Assembly (NCBI GenBank): GCA_947069175.1
Contig: CAMTDV010000022.1
Coordinates: 33,543,476-33,607,475 of the forward strand
Direction of reading: 5' to 3'
DNA: 64,000 nucleotides
Origin: Scalesia atractyloides
Taxonomy: Eukaryota > Streptophyta > Magnoliopsida > Asterales > Asteraceae
The notes under the pieces were generated by a model that did no database searches, had not been told where the DNA came from, and saw only the letters and a program-made list of their open reading frames with translations. Both the position numbers and the translations under genes were made by a program. Positions 23,499-36,007 of the stretch are shown in pieces; positions within the stretch are counted from its first letter, which is position 1; every line of letters starts with the position of its first letter.

Positions 23499-26400
23499 TC
23501 AGTTATTTTTGTTATGCAGCAGAATTTTTGCTATGTATTTGATCCTGAGGTCATTTAGCTGTCTTTGTCGTATTTTCTTTTGCCATACCACATTCCCAAC
23601 CAGCCAACTGCCCATATACGTTTCCATATGCCTCATTGAAAAAATCCCACAGTCGATCACGTTAGACAATGTCCTCCATTCTATCTTTTGTCTGACAAAA
23701 GGGGTCGTCTTCATGATCTTAGCCATTGGGTGTTTTTGAATACGCAAGTAGTTTACAAAAGTATGTTGTTGCAGTCTCACATTTTTGCATATATTAGTAT
23801 GAACTCTTGTGAATACAAATTTCTACATACAAAGTTTTTAAGATACTTGCCAACTTTTTCACCCATCCACCATACTTGTCCTTGATTCTGAGTTTATCCT
23901 CTCCAGCGATGTTATCCAATACATCAACTCTGTTGTGTTTCATATTGAAGCAGACAACCCAGAAATGTCTTTCGCGTATTATTGGCACGAAGACCAGATC
24001 ATATTCATCCATCTTTCTATCTTTCCGGTCTTCTTTGAAACGAGCGTGTTTCAAAACCAAATCCATTGTTGTTGTTGAATTCTTTGTATCGATAACTGTC
24101 TTTTTTTCATACGCGGGCAGTTTCTGTAATTTTGATAAACGACATATTTAACAACAAAACAAAGTCATAATATAATTGCATCAATTAAAATAGCAAAAGA
24201 GTTACCAGCATTATTTTTGTGCAAAATAATCTTAAAGGTGATTCTGGAGCCTTGTATCTTTCTTCGTAGTTCAGGACATGCCCCCAACTTTAAATATTGC
24301 ACATGTGTGCATAGAATCCTGGTCTCATGCTCTCAGCAATCACCCTTGAGAGTTCTGACACTCCATCGATCTTGAACACTGTACTATTGCAGCAAAAAAA
24401 AACAACACATGACATTTTAGTTATTCACACTCATGTTTGCATAAGACATGGCGTTTTCGGTGTTTCACATGCATATGCATGTATATTTGTAACGTAACAA
24501 ATACAAAATTTGGCGTTTTACTAGAAAGAAATGTACATACTCATACTGTCCGCATCCAGTAAATATATGTGGAAATGTTGATTTTTTGTGCCTCCCTTGC
24601 TGCATTAATAACCACTTGCCTTCTGATATAAGGTGAGAAACATGCTCTACTCTTCTTTGACTCTCTCTTCTCATTTTTTCCACAGTCTTATCCTTTTTAT
24701 TCTCACCATCTTCTTCATCTTCTTCATCACAAGGTAGCTTTTCTTGGTTTAGAATGGTGTTATCTTGGATCAACTTTGTGATACTTGGCGTTTTGTCCTC
24801 ATCACCCCTCTCCTGCACATCTGTAATTTTTGGCGTTTTGGTTGGTGATGTTTCAGTGGCTTTTTCATATTGGGGTTTATGGGGTGTTTTTTCTTCTTCA
24901 AAACTTTGCATGAGGTTTTTCCTACCTCTAGGTGGTGGCTGCTGACATCACGTTTCATCAACTACTGTACCATGCTAGTCAACACTTTTCTTCCATATCT
25001 CCCCTTCAATTTTTTCTACTAGAGAAATGAAGGCATCACTGAACTGTGTCTCTGTCACAGGTATGTGAGGCGTTTTGTCATTGACTGCCTCAGTTGTCTT
25101 TTCGAGTTCAGTGATGAACCCTTGAGTGTATTGTGTTTCTGTTGGGGGATTTTTGGCGTTTCATCAAATATAGGCATAGTTGGGGTCTCCTCAGCAGGGT
25201 CCAGGTGGTTTTTTTTTTTTTATAGCTTTGAGCATTTGATTCACCATCTTTGGGCAATCTAAATCTTCTTTATTTCAATCATCTATTCTAGGTCATGTCC
25301 CGACAGTTCCAAAACCTCAACAATATTCCTTTTAATTATCTTTTCCCCATTATATCTGAAGATATGATATTCAAGTGTTTTGAAATCACAATCCCAGCTT
25401 TCAATATCATTTTCATTTATATCTTCTTCATTTGTATATTCACCACCCTCAGCCACTTCATTGACATTTTCACCAGCCACATCCTTGTCGTCTTCACTTT
25501 CTTCCCTCTCAGCAGTCACTTCATTGGTGTTTTTATCAGCCACATCATTGGCATTTTCATCTTCTTTCCTCTCATTAGCCACTTCATTGGCATTTTCATC
25601 ACCAATTCTTGACACTTCCCCTTCCCTATCATCAGCCACATCTTTGGGTTTTCATCACCTTCAACTTCCACTCCAAACTCGTCTTCATTTTCACCTTTTT
25701 TCTATCACCTGCCACTTCTTTGGCATTTTCATTCCCCTTCTCTATCCTTCACCTTCTCGTTGCACTTCGCTTTCACCTTCAACTTTCAACTCAACCTCAT
25801 TCATTTTTACCTTCTTCTCTCTCATTTGCCAAATCATTTGTGTTTTCAGCAACAAATGTTGACATGCTCTTTTGTCAGACATTGTGAGTATTTTATGTGT
25901 ACCAAAGGTTGTTTGGATGTTCAATCTTTGACTAATTTAACAATGTTGTCATTTAGTAATAGTCTTCTAATTCTTTGTATGCCTCATCCAACTTCTCAGC
26001 CATTGACTATTAAACCAAAAAAAAGGAATTATTAAGTATGTTGTTTTTGTTTATTGTTATACTTATCATTCAAACAAAATACCTACTCAGCTTCACTGTT
26101 TTGTTGTTTCTTACTAGCACCATGGTCTTCATACTGTGTTAGTTCTCTGACTAGAGCATGGTTCCCTGATGCAGAAACTTCAAACATCCTGCTCTGGCTT
26201 TCTATATCTTCAAGCACAACCCTTTGGTAGAAAGCCTATTCATTGTTACCATCTATCATCATGGCGTTTTGAACTTCAGGGTCGTCTTCAGCATTATCAT
26301 AATGATCATCATGACCCAAACCATCATCATCATCCATCTCATCATGATCATCATCACCATCATCATCATCATTATGAACATGTTCATCAACATTTTGAAC

Positions 26401-27976
26401 ATCAACTTCATCTTCATTGTCAACATCATCAACATCATCATCTTCTTCATCAACACCCTTCATTTTTTCTGCTCTATTTGGTGTGGGTTATTCTTGAACA
26501 ACTGGTTGTAACTCTGTTTTCTTAGTCTTCTTAACTGTTTTCTTTTTAATTTCTTTGCCATCTTGGCATTTTAGCTCTCCACTATATTTCCTTTTAACTA
26601 GTATACTCTCAAACATGTCAAGAGTTCTTGTTGTAACCCACTCAGTTGGGTATCATTTTTGTCATTTAACCTTTGTATATTGCAAGCATCATTCACCAAG
26701 GCAAGCTTTAATACAATAAAATTTAATAATTTTAAGTTATAAATTTGTTATTTTGTTCAAACTATTGAAATTGTTTTCTTACCACAAGTACAATCATAGG
26801 CCCTGTGAAATGCTTTTTTGGAGACCATGCGGTTTTGGCATTTTGCAAGCATTGGATGAGATAACCACACCAGTTCAGTTGGTTTATTGAACATCTTATG
26901 TAACGTGGTGCAAGAACAGTTGGTTGACGACCGCATATCACTTGCATGCCCAATTACAATGAAGATTGCTACAAGGAAATTTAGGAAGAAGTTTCTCCCG
27001 AAGCTATGAATCTGAGGCAAGATGCCATCAAAGAAGAGCTTCACACTTGGTCTGTTTATCCAGTCAGTCCCTTTGAACTGTGCTCTCCACACATCTACTA
27101 CAATCTATTTATTTGTTGACCTTCTTTCCCCTTCACGGCTACGTTCCCATTTGGTATACCCTTTAAAGAGTTTATCAATCTGTCATTGATATGTATTGTA
27201 TGGTTACCAACATTTCGATTGTTTGTTCTTTCATTATAATCTTCAACCAACTAGTACCTAAGCATTGTGGGTATGCTGTCTATTTTCATCTTCAGGGCAG
27301 CACCAAATCCCATGTCGTGTACTGCATGTCTTTGATCTTTATTCAGTTTTATAAACCAACCAGTCAAGTTTGTATGTTTTACTCTTAACAAAACTCTAGC
27401 CCCACTGAATTGAAAAAATGGTTGTTCCTCCACCTTAACATTCTGACTTAAGGCCTATCTCTTATTGGCGTTTGGGCCTTGCCTGTGTGCACGTTTATTG
27501 TTACTCTAATCCCCTCTTTGCCTATAAATTATGTTTAATTTCCATGGCATTTTAGTACTAGTTAACTTATATATGTTGTTTAATAAGACAATCCTAAATG
27601 ACACATGGCATTTTAATAAAAGAAATAATATATGTAATATGACGTTCTCATACAGCCAAAGAATATTATACAAACAATACATTTTTTGGCGTTTAGAAGC
27701 AAACTATCAGAAGCATATTTACATGATGTATGTATTTTTAAAAACAAACATCATAAAAAAGTAACCATACGCACCATGTTTTGTTGTTGCCTTCTTTCGT
27801 TGCTCGGTGGTTCTTTGGCGTTTGGAGCAGGCAACTCCCCGGATTCCTCATCCATAGAAACTGCAATTAATGATAAAATTAAAACGCCAAAAACATCAAT
27901 AAACTAGCATACTATAAATCGAAGTTAACTCACTATGTTTTTTGCCTCTGGATCTTGTTTGATTGTTCGACGCCAT
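23499..27976 (-). pseudogene. Ulp1-type (C48) cysteine protease gene, transposon-borne, probably broken
   Basis: Exon 1 is 27934-27976 (starts MASNNQTRSRGKK; GT donor). Exon 2 is 27775-27860 (AG acceptor). A later exon at about 27230-27440 has 'DMGFGAALKMKIDSIP', and one at about 26757-27092 has 'GGI/ILPQIHSFGRNFFLN'-like features; together these resemble the N-terminal domain usual for plant transposon Ulp1 proteins. Acidic, low-complexity exons follow (26236-26463 Asp-rich; 25283-25860 with an ENANEVA-type repeat), then 24465-24911. The catalytic domain is split by a short intron (about 23783-23846): His in 'RERHFWVVCFN', Asp in 'VDVLDN', Cys in 'IDCGIFSMRHME'. All three catalytic residues are present. 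An in-frame TAG follows 'IDSIPTMLRY', where the family continues with an aromatic residue, so the gene is probably dead unless this lies in an intron. The predicted role, cleavage of SUMO-like modifiers, comes from the family only. Confidence 0.65.
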
Positions 27977-28244
27977 AATATTGTTGGTTCGCGTTTTCTA
28001 GGGTTTTCACGTTTTCGTCGGAATTGGGGGGGTTTCTCTAGGAAGTTTAAATGTTTCCCTTTTTTATGGGTTATGTAGATGAACATTTACCTATTTGCCC
28101 TTAATGAAGCGCGTCCACATTCGAAAGTTGATTATATTTACGAAGACGCCAACGTGCCAATCGAATCCATTGATTGTTTTGATCTAACGGATGAGGCGCG
28201 TTCTCACCGTTTCACACTTATAGGCGTTTTCTCTAAATGATGCC

Positions 28245-28245
<1 letters not shown>

Positions 28246-28307
<62 letters not shown>

Positions 28308-28311
28308 TTCA
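28246..28311. repeat. (TA)n microsatellite
   Basis: About 65 bp of TA with one phase slip, abutting the right end of the MULE-like segment. From 28312 to the Athila target site nothing is recognised. Confidence 0.95.
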
Positions 28312-28545
28312 AATAAGTTTTAAGTATCATTTACCTAATATTTAGGCACAAATAAGCTTTACATATGTTTTAATATTAAAATTGCATATATGTGTATCCT
28401 GAAAACATGTTGTACAACAACATGTTGCACAAAAATATGGGAAATACATGAGTCGTGCACCTCATGGTCACTTTTTTGTCAAAAAGAACACGTCTTAGTT
28501 TCGCTTCTTGTAAAACATGCGTCTTATATAGGCTCAAAAGATGAG

Positions 28546-30371
28546 TGATGTATAAGAATTTATACATCTTTTAAAAGTCAAATATTCCATATTAATGCGG
28601 AAATTCGTTGTGTTTTCATTGATCTTGATACTCATTTGAGTTATTTGTGAAAATGCAGGTCCGGGCTTCGGCCCGGTGAAGAAACAAAGGCTTTTGGAGC
28701 AAAAATGGAACATTTATGCCAAACTGCCAGATATGGCACGACCATGCCAACCCTTGGCACGACCGTGCCAAGCATCCATAAGCCGGCACTATCACCAGCA
28801 CTATCATCAGACTGCACAATCCGAGCCAATCCAACACTTGGCACGATCGTGCCAACCCCAAGCACGACCGTGCGCGTGCAATCACAAGCCCTGATCAGCT
28901 AGTTTCCGAGATTAACTTAGCCATTTCCAAGTACGATATCGATAAGCACGACCGTGCCACCATTTGGCATGGTCGTGCCACCTCGGGGAAATTTTAACGG
29001 GATCTTTCTGGATTTGGCATCAAACTTGGTCAACAACTCAGAAAGCCACCTGTCACTTACCAAGCACGACCGTGCCAAATGCCCAGTAGCTTAAATACGT
29101 GAATTCAGCTCATTTGAAGGGGAGTGGGAGCATTTGGGTGGATTTCTCTCTCAAGAAGCTGATCTTGGAAGCTTGGAGATTGAAGAAGGAGCCTTTAGAA
29201 GGTTGTATCACTTGATAATCCAACTCATTTTGCTAATTACCTTGTCTTCAACACTAGTATTTCACTTGTTATTCATGCACAATCCATATTACTTTATTTT
29301 TGTCTTAATTATCATGAGCCTTCGAGGCTACACAATTGTATTGTTTGAATTTCGTTGAAGCTAATGAACACTTGACAATATGGAAATAGATGTGGTGATT
29401 ATTGTATGTTAATCTTCATGATGGTATTTAATCAAGTTTCTTGGAATGCATGTTCATGTTTAAAGTCATTATTCTTGAATGTTTAATCATAAAAATTTAC
29501 ATGCAGTGTTGGAAAGCCCATGTAGAGATTATGATTATTGAATCTTGTTAGTTGTTGATTTGATTCATAGCATGAAACTAAGAATGGAATTGCAACATGA
29601 TTAGGATGATGATTTGAATATGAGTATAAATTCTTGCATTTGGATTTGTAAAGATCTTATGAATGTTTATATGAATTCTATGGTTTGTGTTCATGTTGGA
29701 TTGATGATTTAGGCCAAAGTTGTTGTTTAGCATGACCATGCTTGTGATTCATATCAAGAGCTTGTTGAAGATATCATTTACTTGAAACTAAGTTAGGGTG
29801 ATTAATGTGTTGTTCATGTTAGTTTTCCTTAATTTGTAGAGTTAGGAGTTTTAACAAACAATTAACTCTTTATTATAGATTAACGTAAATTTAGCAAGAG
29901 AACTTAAAGAATGAATCTTAGGTGATTAAAATGTTGTTCATTATAATTTTCCCAAGATTTATAAAACTAGGAGACCTTGAATGGAAACTTAGTTGATTCT
30001 AAGACTTGCATCACCATTAGTTTTCCTCGAAAGTTGTCATATGTTTATTAGTGGATACTTAATTCAAGCAACCTTTCTTAAGTATTGTTCTTGTTAATCC
30101 ATTTAGTTAATTTTTATCCTTACATGATAGTTTAAAAATAATCAAGAAATCAATTCACTGATCGAAACAGGTTTAAAAGTAACGAAGATTCAGTACTGAG
30201 ACACCGAGTCCACGGATTGATATCCAGTTCTTACCAGCAAACTATAATACCACCTGACGGGTACACTTTCCCTATGTGTGTGTAGTTGGTTTTAAGTAAA
30301 AACTATTTTAAAACCTAATCTGTGTGAGTGAAAATTATAATAATAAAAATATATTTAATTCACGCACATCA
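28546..30371 (+). repeat. 5' LTR of the Athila element
   Basis: Starts TGATGTATAAG and ends ACGCACATCA directly before the PBS. It carries seven GCACGACCGTGC-type palindromes at 28735-29077, then a 'cttaaatacg' TATA-like box near 29090 and a leader-like region. Confidence 0.92.
28735..29077. repeat. Cluster of GCACG(A/G)(T/C)CGTGC palindromes in the 5' LTR
   Basis: Units at 28735, 28756, 28840 (GGCACGATCGTGCC, a perfect palindrome), 28862, 28946, 28966 and 29065. They differ mainly in the two central bases. Spacing is irregular (20-90 bp). Confidence 0.9.
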
Positions 30372-30377
30372 AGTTTT

Positions 30378-30395
30378 TGGCGCCGTTGCCGGGGA
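30378..30395 (+). other. Primer binding site (tRNA-Asp, Athila type)
   Basis: TGGCGCCGTTGCCGGGGA lies six bases after the 5' LTR end. It is the classical Athila/Tat PBS, complementary to the 3' end of tRNA-Asp. Confidence 0.93.
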
Positions 30396-30591
30396 CTCGG
30401 TCTTCTTAAGAATGGTTGGAGTTACTGTTAAGTCATTATGAAAATTGTACAAAGATTTTGTCTAGTTATTTTTGTTTGTCTGATTTGATTAATTGAAAAG
30501 AAAAGAAAATATGTTAAGTAACTAATTATTTATTTTTATCTTTGTGTATACATAGGGCATTGTGTTCCTTCTTTTTCCTTACAGGTCGTGC

Positions 30592-32280
30592 ATGTCCTCA
30601 ACCCCAGTTGCTGAAGTTGTTGAGCCTTCATCGGAGCCGGAGCGCAATTTTCATCGAAGACTGCGGGAGCGGGCCCGCAGGGTGGCCGCCACAATCAAGG
30701 TAGACACATTGGGAGCGACACACTTCACGAGCTTCACGTAGAAATGCAGACGAAGAGGAAACGAGGGTCTTAAACGACATAGGAAAACCTTGACTTGAGG
30801 GTTTACCTGCGAGCATCAATGCACCTACAATAAATAATAATAATTTCGAGATCAAATCTGGTACCATTTCGATGCTGCAGAATGCGGTTCAGTTTTATGG
30901 CAAGGATCACGAGGATCCTAGTGTCCATATCGCGGGGTTTCTGGAGGTTTGTGCCACATTCACCATTCGTGATGCATCATCGGATGCAATACGTCTTCGG
31001 CTCTTTCCATTCTCTTTAAGTGATGGAGCTAAGGAGTGGCTTCTTTCACTTCCAGCTGGGTCTATCACTACGTGGAATTAATTAGCTGAGAAGTTCCTTC
31101 AGAAATATTTTCCCCCAGAGAAAACTGTTTGGTTAAGAAACAAGATTCTTAACTTCCGTCAGGACAATGATGAGCCCTTCTATGAGGCGTGGGAGAGGGT
31201 TAAAGAGCTCATGCGAAAGGTCCCACATCACGGGTTGCCCAAGTGGCAACAATGTCAGATCTTCTATCATGGTTTGAATGGTCAAGGGCAGATGATGGTC
31301 GATACATATTCAGGCGGAGACATAGGCACGAAAAATGCCAATGAGGCATTTGAGATCTTAGAGAAATGCGCCTTGAAGAATGGGACACAGCAACCACCAA
31401 GAGGGAAGAGTTCTAGACAGGGAGTTCATCACGTGAACAATTTCACCGTTATCACAGAACGAATGGATGCCTTATCTTCAAAGTTTGATCGAGTGATGGA
31501 GATTCACTCGAGTGGTTGCTCGAGTGGGGGAGCATATCATGTAGGCGATTTTCCGACTGGAGAGGTTTCACACGAGCATGTAGATTTTATGGGAAACCAG
31601 TACCATCCTCAGCATAATCCCTACAGCAATACTTACAATCCGGGGTGGAAGAATCACCCAAATTTCAGTTGGAAGTCTGAAGCGTCAAATCAGCATCCAC
31701 CCGGACTCGCTCCACGCCCCCAGCACCTGGAGGATATGGTGCACCTCGGCCTCAGCAGATGCCTTCCACTAATGAACCTAGTGTGCAGGACATGTTTAGT
31801 CAACTCTTAGCTGGTCAAAATTCTCAAAGAGTCGAAAATGAAAAGCGCTTCAAGGAGTATGACGGTCGTTTCACGAGGCACGAGAGTGAGTTAAGAAGCC
31901 AAAAGGCTTCCATGCAGACCATTGAAAACCAAGTTGGTCAGATTGTGAAGATGTCCGAGAGACAGCAAGGGGGTCTTCCAAGTAACACAGAACCAAATCC
32001 GAAAGCCACTGCAAAGGCCATCACGTTGAGAAGCGGCAAGATCGCTGAGCCCGTCACTTCGGCTGTTCCGAGTAAGCCGGTTGATGACGAGATTGTTGAG
32101 GAAATTGAGACTGAGTCTCTGGGAGAGGTGCAACTGAGGCGAGACCCAGCAAGTACAGCACGTCCCAAGGAGCCAGTGAGAGATTATGTCCCTCCCGTTC
32201 CATATCCGGGGAGGTTGAAGAAGCAGAGGATGGAAGAACACTACGGTAAATTCCTTGACTTTTCAAGCAACTTCATATAA
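30592..32280 (+). pseudogene. Athila gag region, interrupted
   Basis: Capsid-like gag. The first ATG is 30592 (MSSTPVAEVVEPSSEPERNF). The core includes 'FYGKDHEDPSVHIAGFLEVC', 'LRLFPFSLSDGAKEWL' and 'KFLQKYFPPEKT', the conserved plant Ty3 gag block. The C-terminal part, 31759-32280, holds 'ITLRSGK' and a Pro-rich tail. Breaks: TAG at 30739-30741 followed by a frame change, TAA at 31079-31081 (likely from a Gln or Glu codon), a frameshift near 31715, and TAA at 32278-32280. No CCHC knuckle is seen, which is usual for this lineage. The protein could not be made as a unit. Confidence 0.85.
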
Positions 32281-32309
32281 ATCTACCGTTTGTCGAGGCA
32301 CTTACTCAA

Positions 32310-35300
32310 ATGCCTAAGTATGCCAAGTTTCTGAAAGATATTCTATCTAACAAAAAGAAACTCAAGGAGCTTTTGCATGTGACCCTGAACGAGGAGTGTT
32401 CAGCAGTTCTTCAGAACAAACTACCACATAAAATGAGTGATCCCGGGAGTTTCACTATCCCATGCTTGATTGGTAGTTTGTCAGTCAGTAATGCATTAGC
32501 TGATCTTGGAGCCAGCATAAACCTCATGCCTTATGCGGTTTTTGGTAAGCTGGACTTGGGAGATCCAAAACCCACTCGTATGAGCATTCAGCTAGCCGAT
32601 CGTTCAGTGAAGTACCCTCGAGGGTATAGTTGAGAATATGCTAGTGAAGATCGACAAGTTTGTCTTTCCTGTTGATTTTGTGATCTTGGACATGGATGAG
32701 GACAAAATTGTTCCTCTCATCTTAGGTAGGCCATTCCTTGCCACTGCTCGAGCATTGATCGATGTCTGCACCGGCAGACTTACTCTTAAGGTGGACGATG
32801 AAGAGGTGACCTTTGATATAGGGAAATCCATGCAGCATGCACAGAGTCATGATGATACACTCTACTTTATCGAGACTATTGACACGTATGTGAGTGATCA
32901 TTTTCATAGCACGTTTGAGGAGGAAGTCATGGACACACAGCTAATTAGAGGAGAGCTTTTGGTTCGCCTGCTATGGTCCAGTCAGCTGAAGAGATGACCT
33001 GTCTGATAGGTCATGTGGCTCCCCCACGTACTGAGGTTTTTGAAGTGGTGGATCGCGTTGCTGAGCCTAAAGCACGCCCTTTGGTTGAGGATCCACCCTC
33101 GCTTGAGCTTAAGGAGCTTCCAGATCACTTGGAGTATGCTTTCTTGGAGGGTGCGATTCAACTACCCGTCATCATCTCTGTTAGGTTGTCAGAAGAAGCG
33201 AAGGTCGATTGCTTGAGGTTTTGAAGCAGCATAAAAAGGCGATAGCTTTGAAGATCATGGATATAAAAGGGATCAATCCATCTTTTTGTACCCACAAGAT
33301 CTTTTTGTACCCACAGGACTTCAAACCCGTAGTGCAGAACCAGAGGCGTTTAAATCCGAACATGCAGGATGTTGTGAAGAAGGAAGTAATCAAATTACTT
33401 GATGCAGGTTTGATATATCCGATTTCTGATTCGCCTTGGTTAGTCCTGTGCAGGTGGTCCCAAAGAAAGGAGGGATGACGGTGGTGACCAATGAGAAGAA
33501 CGAGTTGATTCCCACTTGTATTGTCACCGGGTGGAGAGTTCGCATTGATTATCGCAAACTTAATGATTCCACGAGGAAAGATCATTTTCCTCTTCCTTTC
33601 ATTGATCAGATGTTAGAGAGGCTTTCAGGGAGGATGTTTTACTGTTTCCTTGACGGTTTCTCTGGCTATTTTCAGATTCCCATCACTCCTGAGAATCAAG
33701 AGAAGACGACATTCACATGTCCCTATGGCACATTTGCCTACCGGCGAATTCCCTTTGGACTGTGCAATGCCCCAGCCACGTTCCAAAGATGCATGGTGGC
33801 TATTTTTCATGACATGATCGAGGATTCCATGGAGGTCTTCATGGATGATAAACTGTTTTCGGGAGTTCTTTCGATCATTGTCTCGGGAATCTGAAAAGGA
33901 TGTTGGCCCGATGTGAGGAGGCCAATCTGGTGTTGAACTGGGAAAAATGCCACTTCATGGTGAAGGAGGGCATTGTACTTGGGCACAAGATTTCGCAGGC
34001 GGGGCTCGAGGTTGATCGGGCCAAAGTTGAGACTATTTCTAAGCTCCCGCCACCCACATCCGTGAAATCTATTAGGAGTTTCTTGGTCATGCAGGTTTCT
34101 ACCGGCGATTCATAAAGGATTTTCCAAAATCGCCCGTCCGATGACCCAGCTTCTAGAAAAGGATGCCCAGTTCGTTTTATCCGATGAATGCCTGAAGGCA
34201 TTCGAGCTGTTGAAGGAGAAGTTGGTGAATGCCCCAATCATGGTAGCTCCCGACTGGGAATTACCATTTGAGTTGATGTGCGATGCGAGTAACTTCGCAG
34301 TTGGGGCCGTCTTGGGTCAGGGGAGAGATAAGCATTTTCACTCGATTTACTATGCGAACAAGACCTTGAACGATGCTTAGGAGGATTATACTACGACTGA
34401 AAAAGAGCTCCTAGCAGTGGTCTTCGCCTTTGACAAGTTTCGATCTTATCTCATCCTCTCAAGACCATAGTGTACATGGACCATGCAGCTCTGCGGTATC
34501 TCTTTGGCAAGCAAGATGCCAAACCTAGACTGATACGATGGATTCTTTTGCTGCAGGAGTTCGACATTGAGATCCGTGATAAGAAAGGGGCCGAAAATTT
34601 GGCGGCTGATCATTTGTCCCGTCTTGAGCATTACAAGGGAAAAGAAGTTCTTGGGGCCAACATCAATGACAATTTTCCCCACGAGTTTCTTATGAGGATC
34701 GAGACAAATGATGACTCCCCATGGTTTGCTGACATCGCGAACTACTTAGCCAGCGGCATCCTGATCAAAGGGATGGCCTTTCAGCAGAAGAGAAAATTTT
34801 TTGCGGATGTCAAGTACTACCTATGGGATGACCCCTATCTATTCAGGGTTGGCGCGGATCAGATGATCCGGCGCTGCGTGCACGGCAATGAGGCGAGGGA
34901 CATCCTTCGCGATTGCCACGAGGGACCTACGGGAGGTCACCATGGGGCAAATGATACCGCCAAAAAGGTGTTTGATGTTGAATTCTTCTGGCCTTCCATC
35001 TTTAAGGACGCCCATGAGTTCGTGAAATCTTGTGACGCCTGTCAAAGGGGAAGCAATATTTCTTCACGCCACGAGATGCCGCAAAACAGCATTCAAGTCT
35101 GTGAAGTTTTTTACGTTTGGGGTCTAGACTTTATGGGACCTTTTCCGACTTCCTTCGGAAACCGATACATCCTAGTCGCGGTCGCCTATGTTTCAAAGTG
35201 GGAGGAAGCGCAAGCTTTGCCCACCAACGATGCTAGGGTGGTGGTCAAATTTCTGAAGAAGCTGTTCGTGCGCTTTGGTGCTCCTAAAGCGTTAATCAGT

Positions 35301-36007
35301 GACCGGAGGACACACTTCTGTAATAATCAATTGGAAAAAGCATTGTCCCGATATGGTGTGCAATATCGGTTTTCTACACCATACCACCCACATACTAGTG
35401 GGCAAGTTGAGGTCACAAACCGGGGCATTAAGCGCATATTGGAGAAGACGGTAAAACGCCAGCCGTAAGGATTGGTCTGAAAGACTGGATGATGCACTGT
35501 GGGCCTTCCGAACGGCCTACAAGACTCCTATAGGCACTACTCCATTTAAGTTAGTCTATGGGAAGTCTTGTCATCTCCCTGTTGAGCTCGAGCACAAGGC
35601 ATACTGGGCCTTGAAAACAGTTAACCTCGACATGGCAGCTGCGAGCGAAAACAGGTTTGTGCAAATCCATGAGATCGAAGACTCTAAAATGATGCATATG
35701 AGGGCTCCAAGCTGTATAAGGAACGTACTAAGACACTCCACAACTCCCGCCTGAAGGACAAGAAGGAATTCCGGGTGGGTGATCGGGTATTGTTATACAA
35801 CTCGCGTCTCAAGTTGTTCCCTAGCAAGCTTAAGTCTCATTGGTCAGGTCCTTACACGGTGCGGTCGGTGTTTCCTTAGGAACAATGGAAATAGGCCATG
35901 AGGATGGCCGCTTGTTCAAGGTCAATGGGCACAGACTGAAGTTGTATGTTGGTGGCCCAGTGGATAGGAGTGAGGAGGTTGTCACCCTCCACCCCAATAA
36001 CAAATGA
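32310..36007 (+). pseudogene. Athila pol region: protease, RT, RNase H, integrase; interrupted
   Basis: Order is PR-RT-RH-INT, as in Ty3. Protease has 'ALADLGASINLMP' near 32494-32530, with DLG in place of the common DTG, as in Athila. RT runs about 33330-34110, with 'PFGLCNAPATFQ' and catalytic 'FMDD' at 33838-33849. RNase H starts about 34240 ('MCDASNFAVGAVLGQ') and continues to 'NLAADHLSR' near 34610. Integrase shows an H-H-C-C zinc module (CDACQRG near 35030) and DDE residues in 'GLDFMGPF', 'ISDRRTHF' and 'TSGQVEV'; Arg replaces the usual Gly after the second Asp. Frame changes occur near 32625, 32990, 33215, 33440, 33895, 34090, 34440 and 35465. TAG at 34378-34380 interrupts RNase H. The last readable frame ends with the stop at about 36005. 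It is a fossil of an ordinary enzyme set. Confidence 0.9.

Larger units (their letters stand above)
22536..28232 (-). mobile_element. MULE-like segment carrying a Ulp1-type protease gene
   Basis: A 5.7-kb block held together by one multi-exon minus-strand gene with a C48 (Ulp1/SENP) protease domain. Such genes are known passengers of plant MULEs (Kaonashi-type). The outer right end reads '...aggcgttttctctaaatgatgcccc' before a (TA)n tract. The left end was cut by, or abuts, the Tekay-like 3' LTR. 'taaatgat' near 22556 weakly echoes the right end, but no convincing long TIR or 9-bp TSD could be matched, so the superfamily is inference from cargo. No transposase frame is visible. At least 15 copies of GGCGTTT, mostly on the plus strand and often TGGCGTTTT, are spread through introns, exons and flanks. 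Confidence 0.5.

Noticed and set aside
26169..26525. His-rich plus-strand ORF
   Set aside because: Antisense of an ATC/GAT trinucleotide tract that encodes an Asp-rich segment of the minus-strand Ulp1 gene; no independent evidence.
22536..28232. Helitron carrying a captured gene
   Set aside because: No TC start or hairpin-CTRR end could be read at the borders, and no Rep/helicase motif is visible. Ulp1 cargo is more typical of MULEs.
28735..29077. CRISPR-like spaced palindromes
   Set aside because: Units are only ~12 bp, spacing is irregular, they recur inside LTRs of a plant retrotransposon, and the context is eukaryotic.
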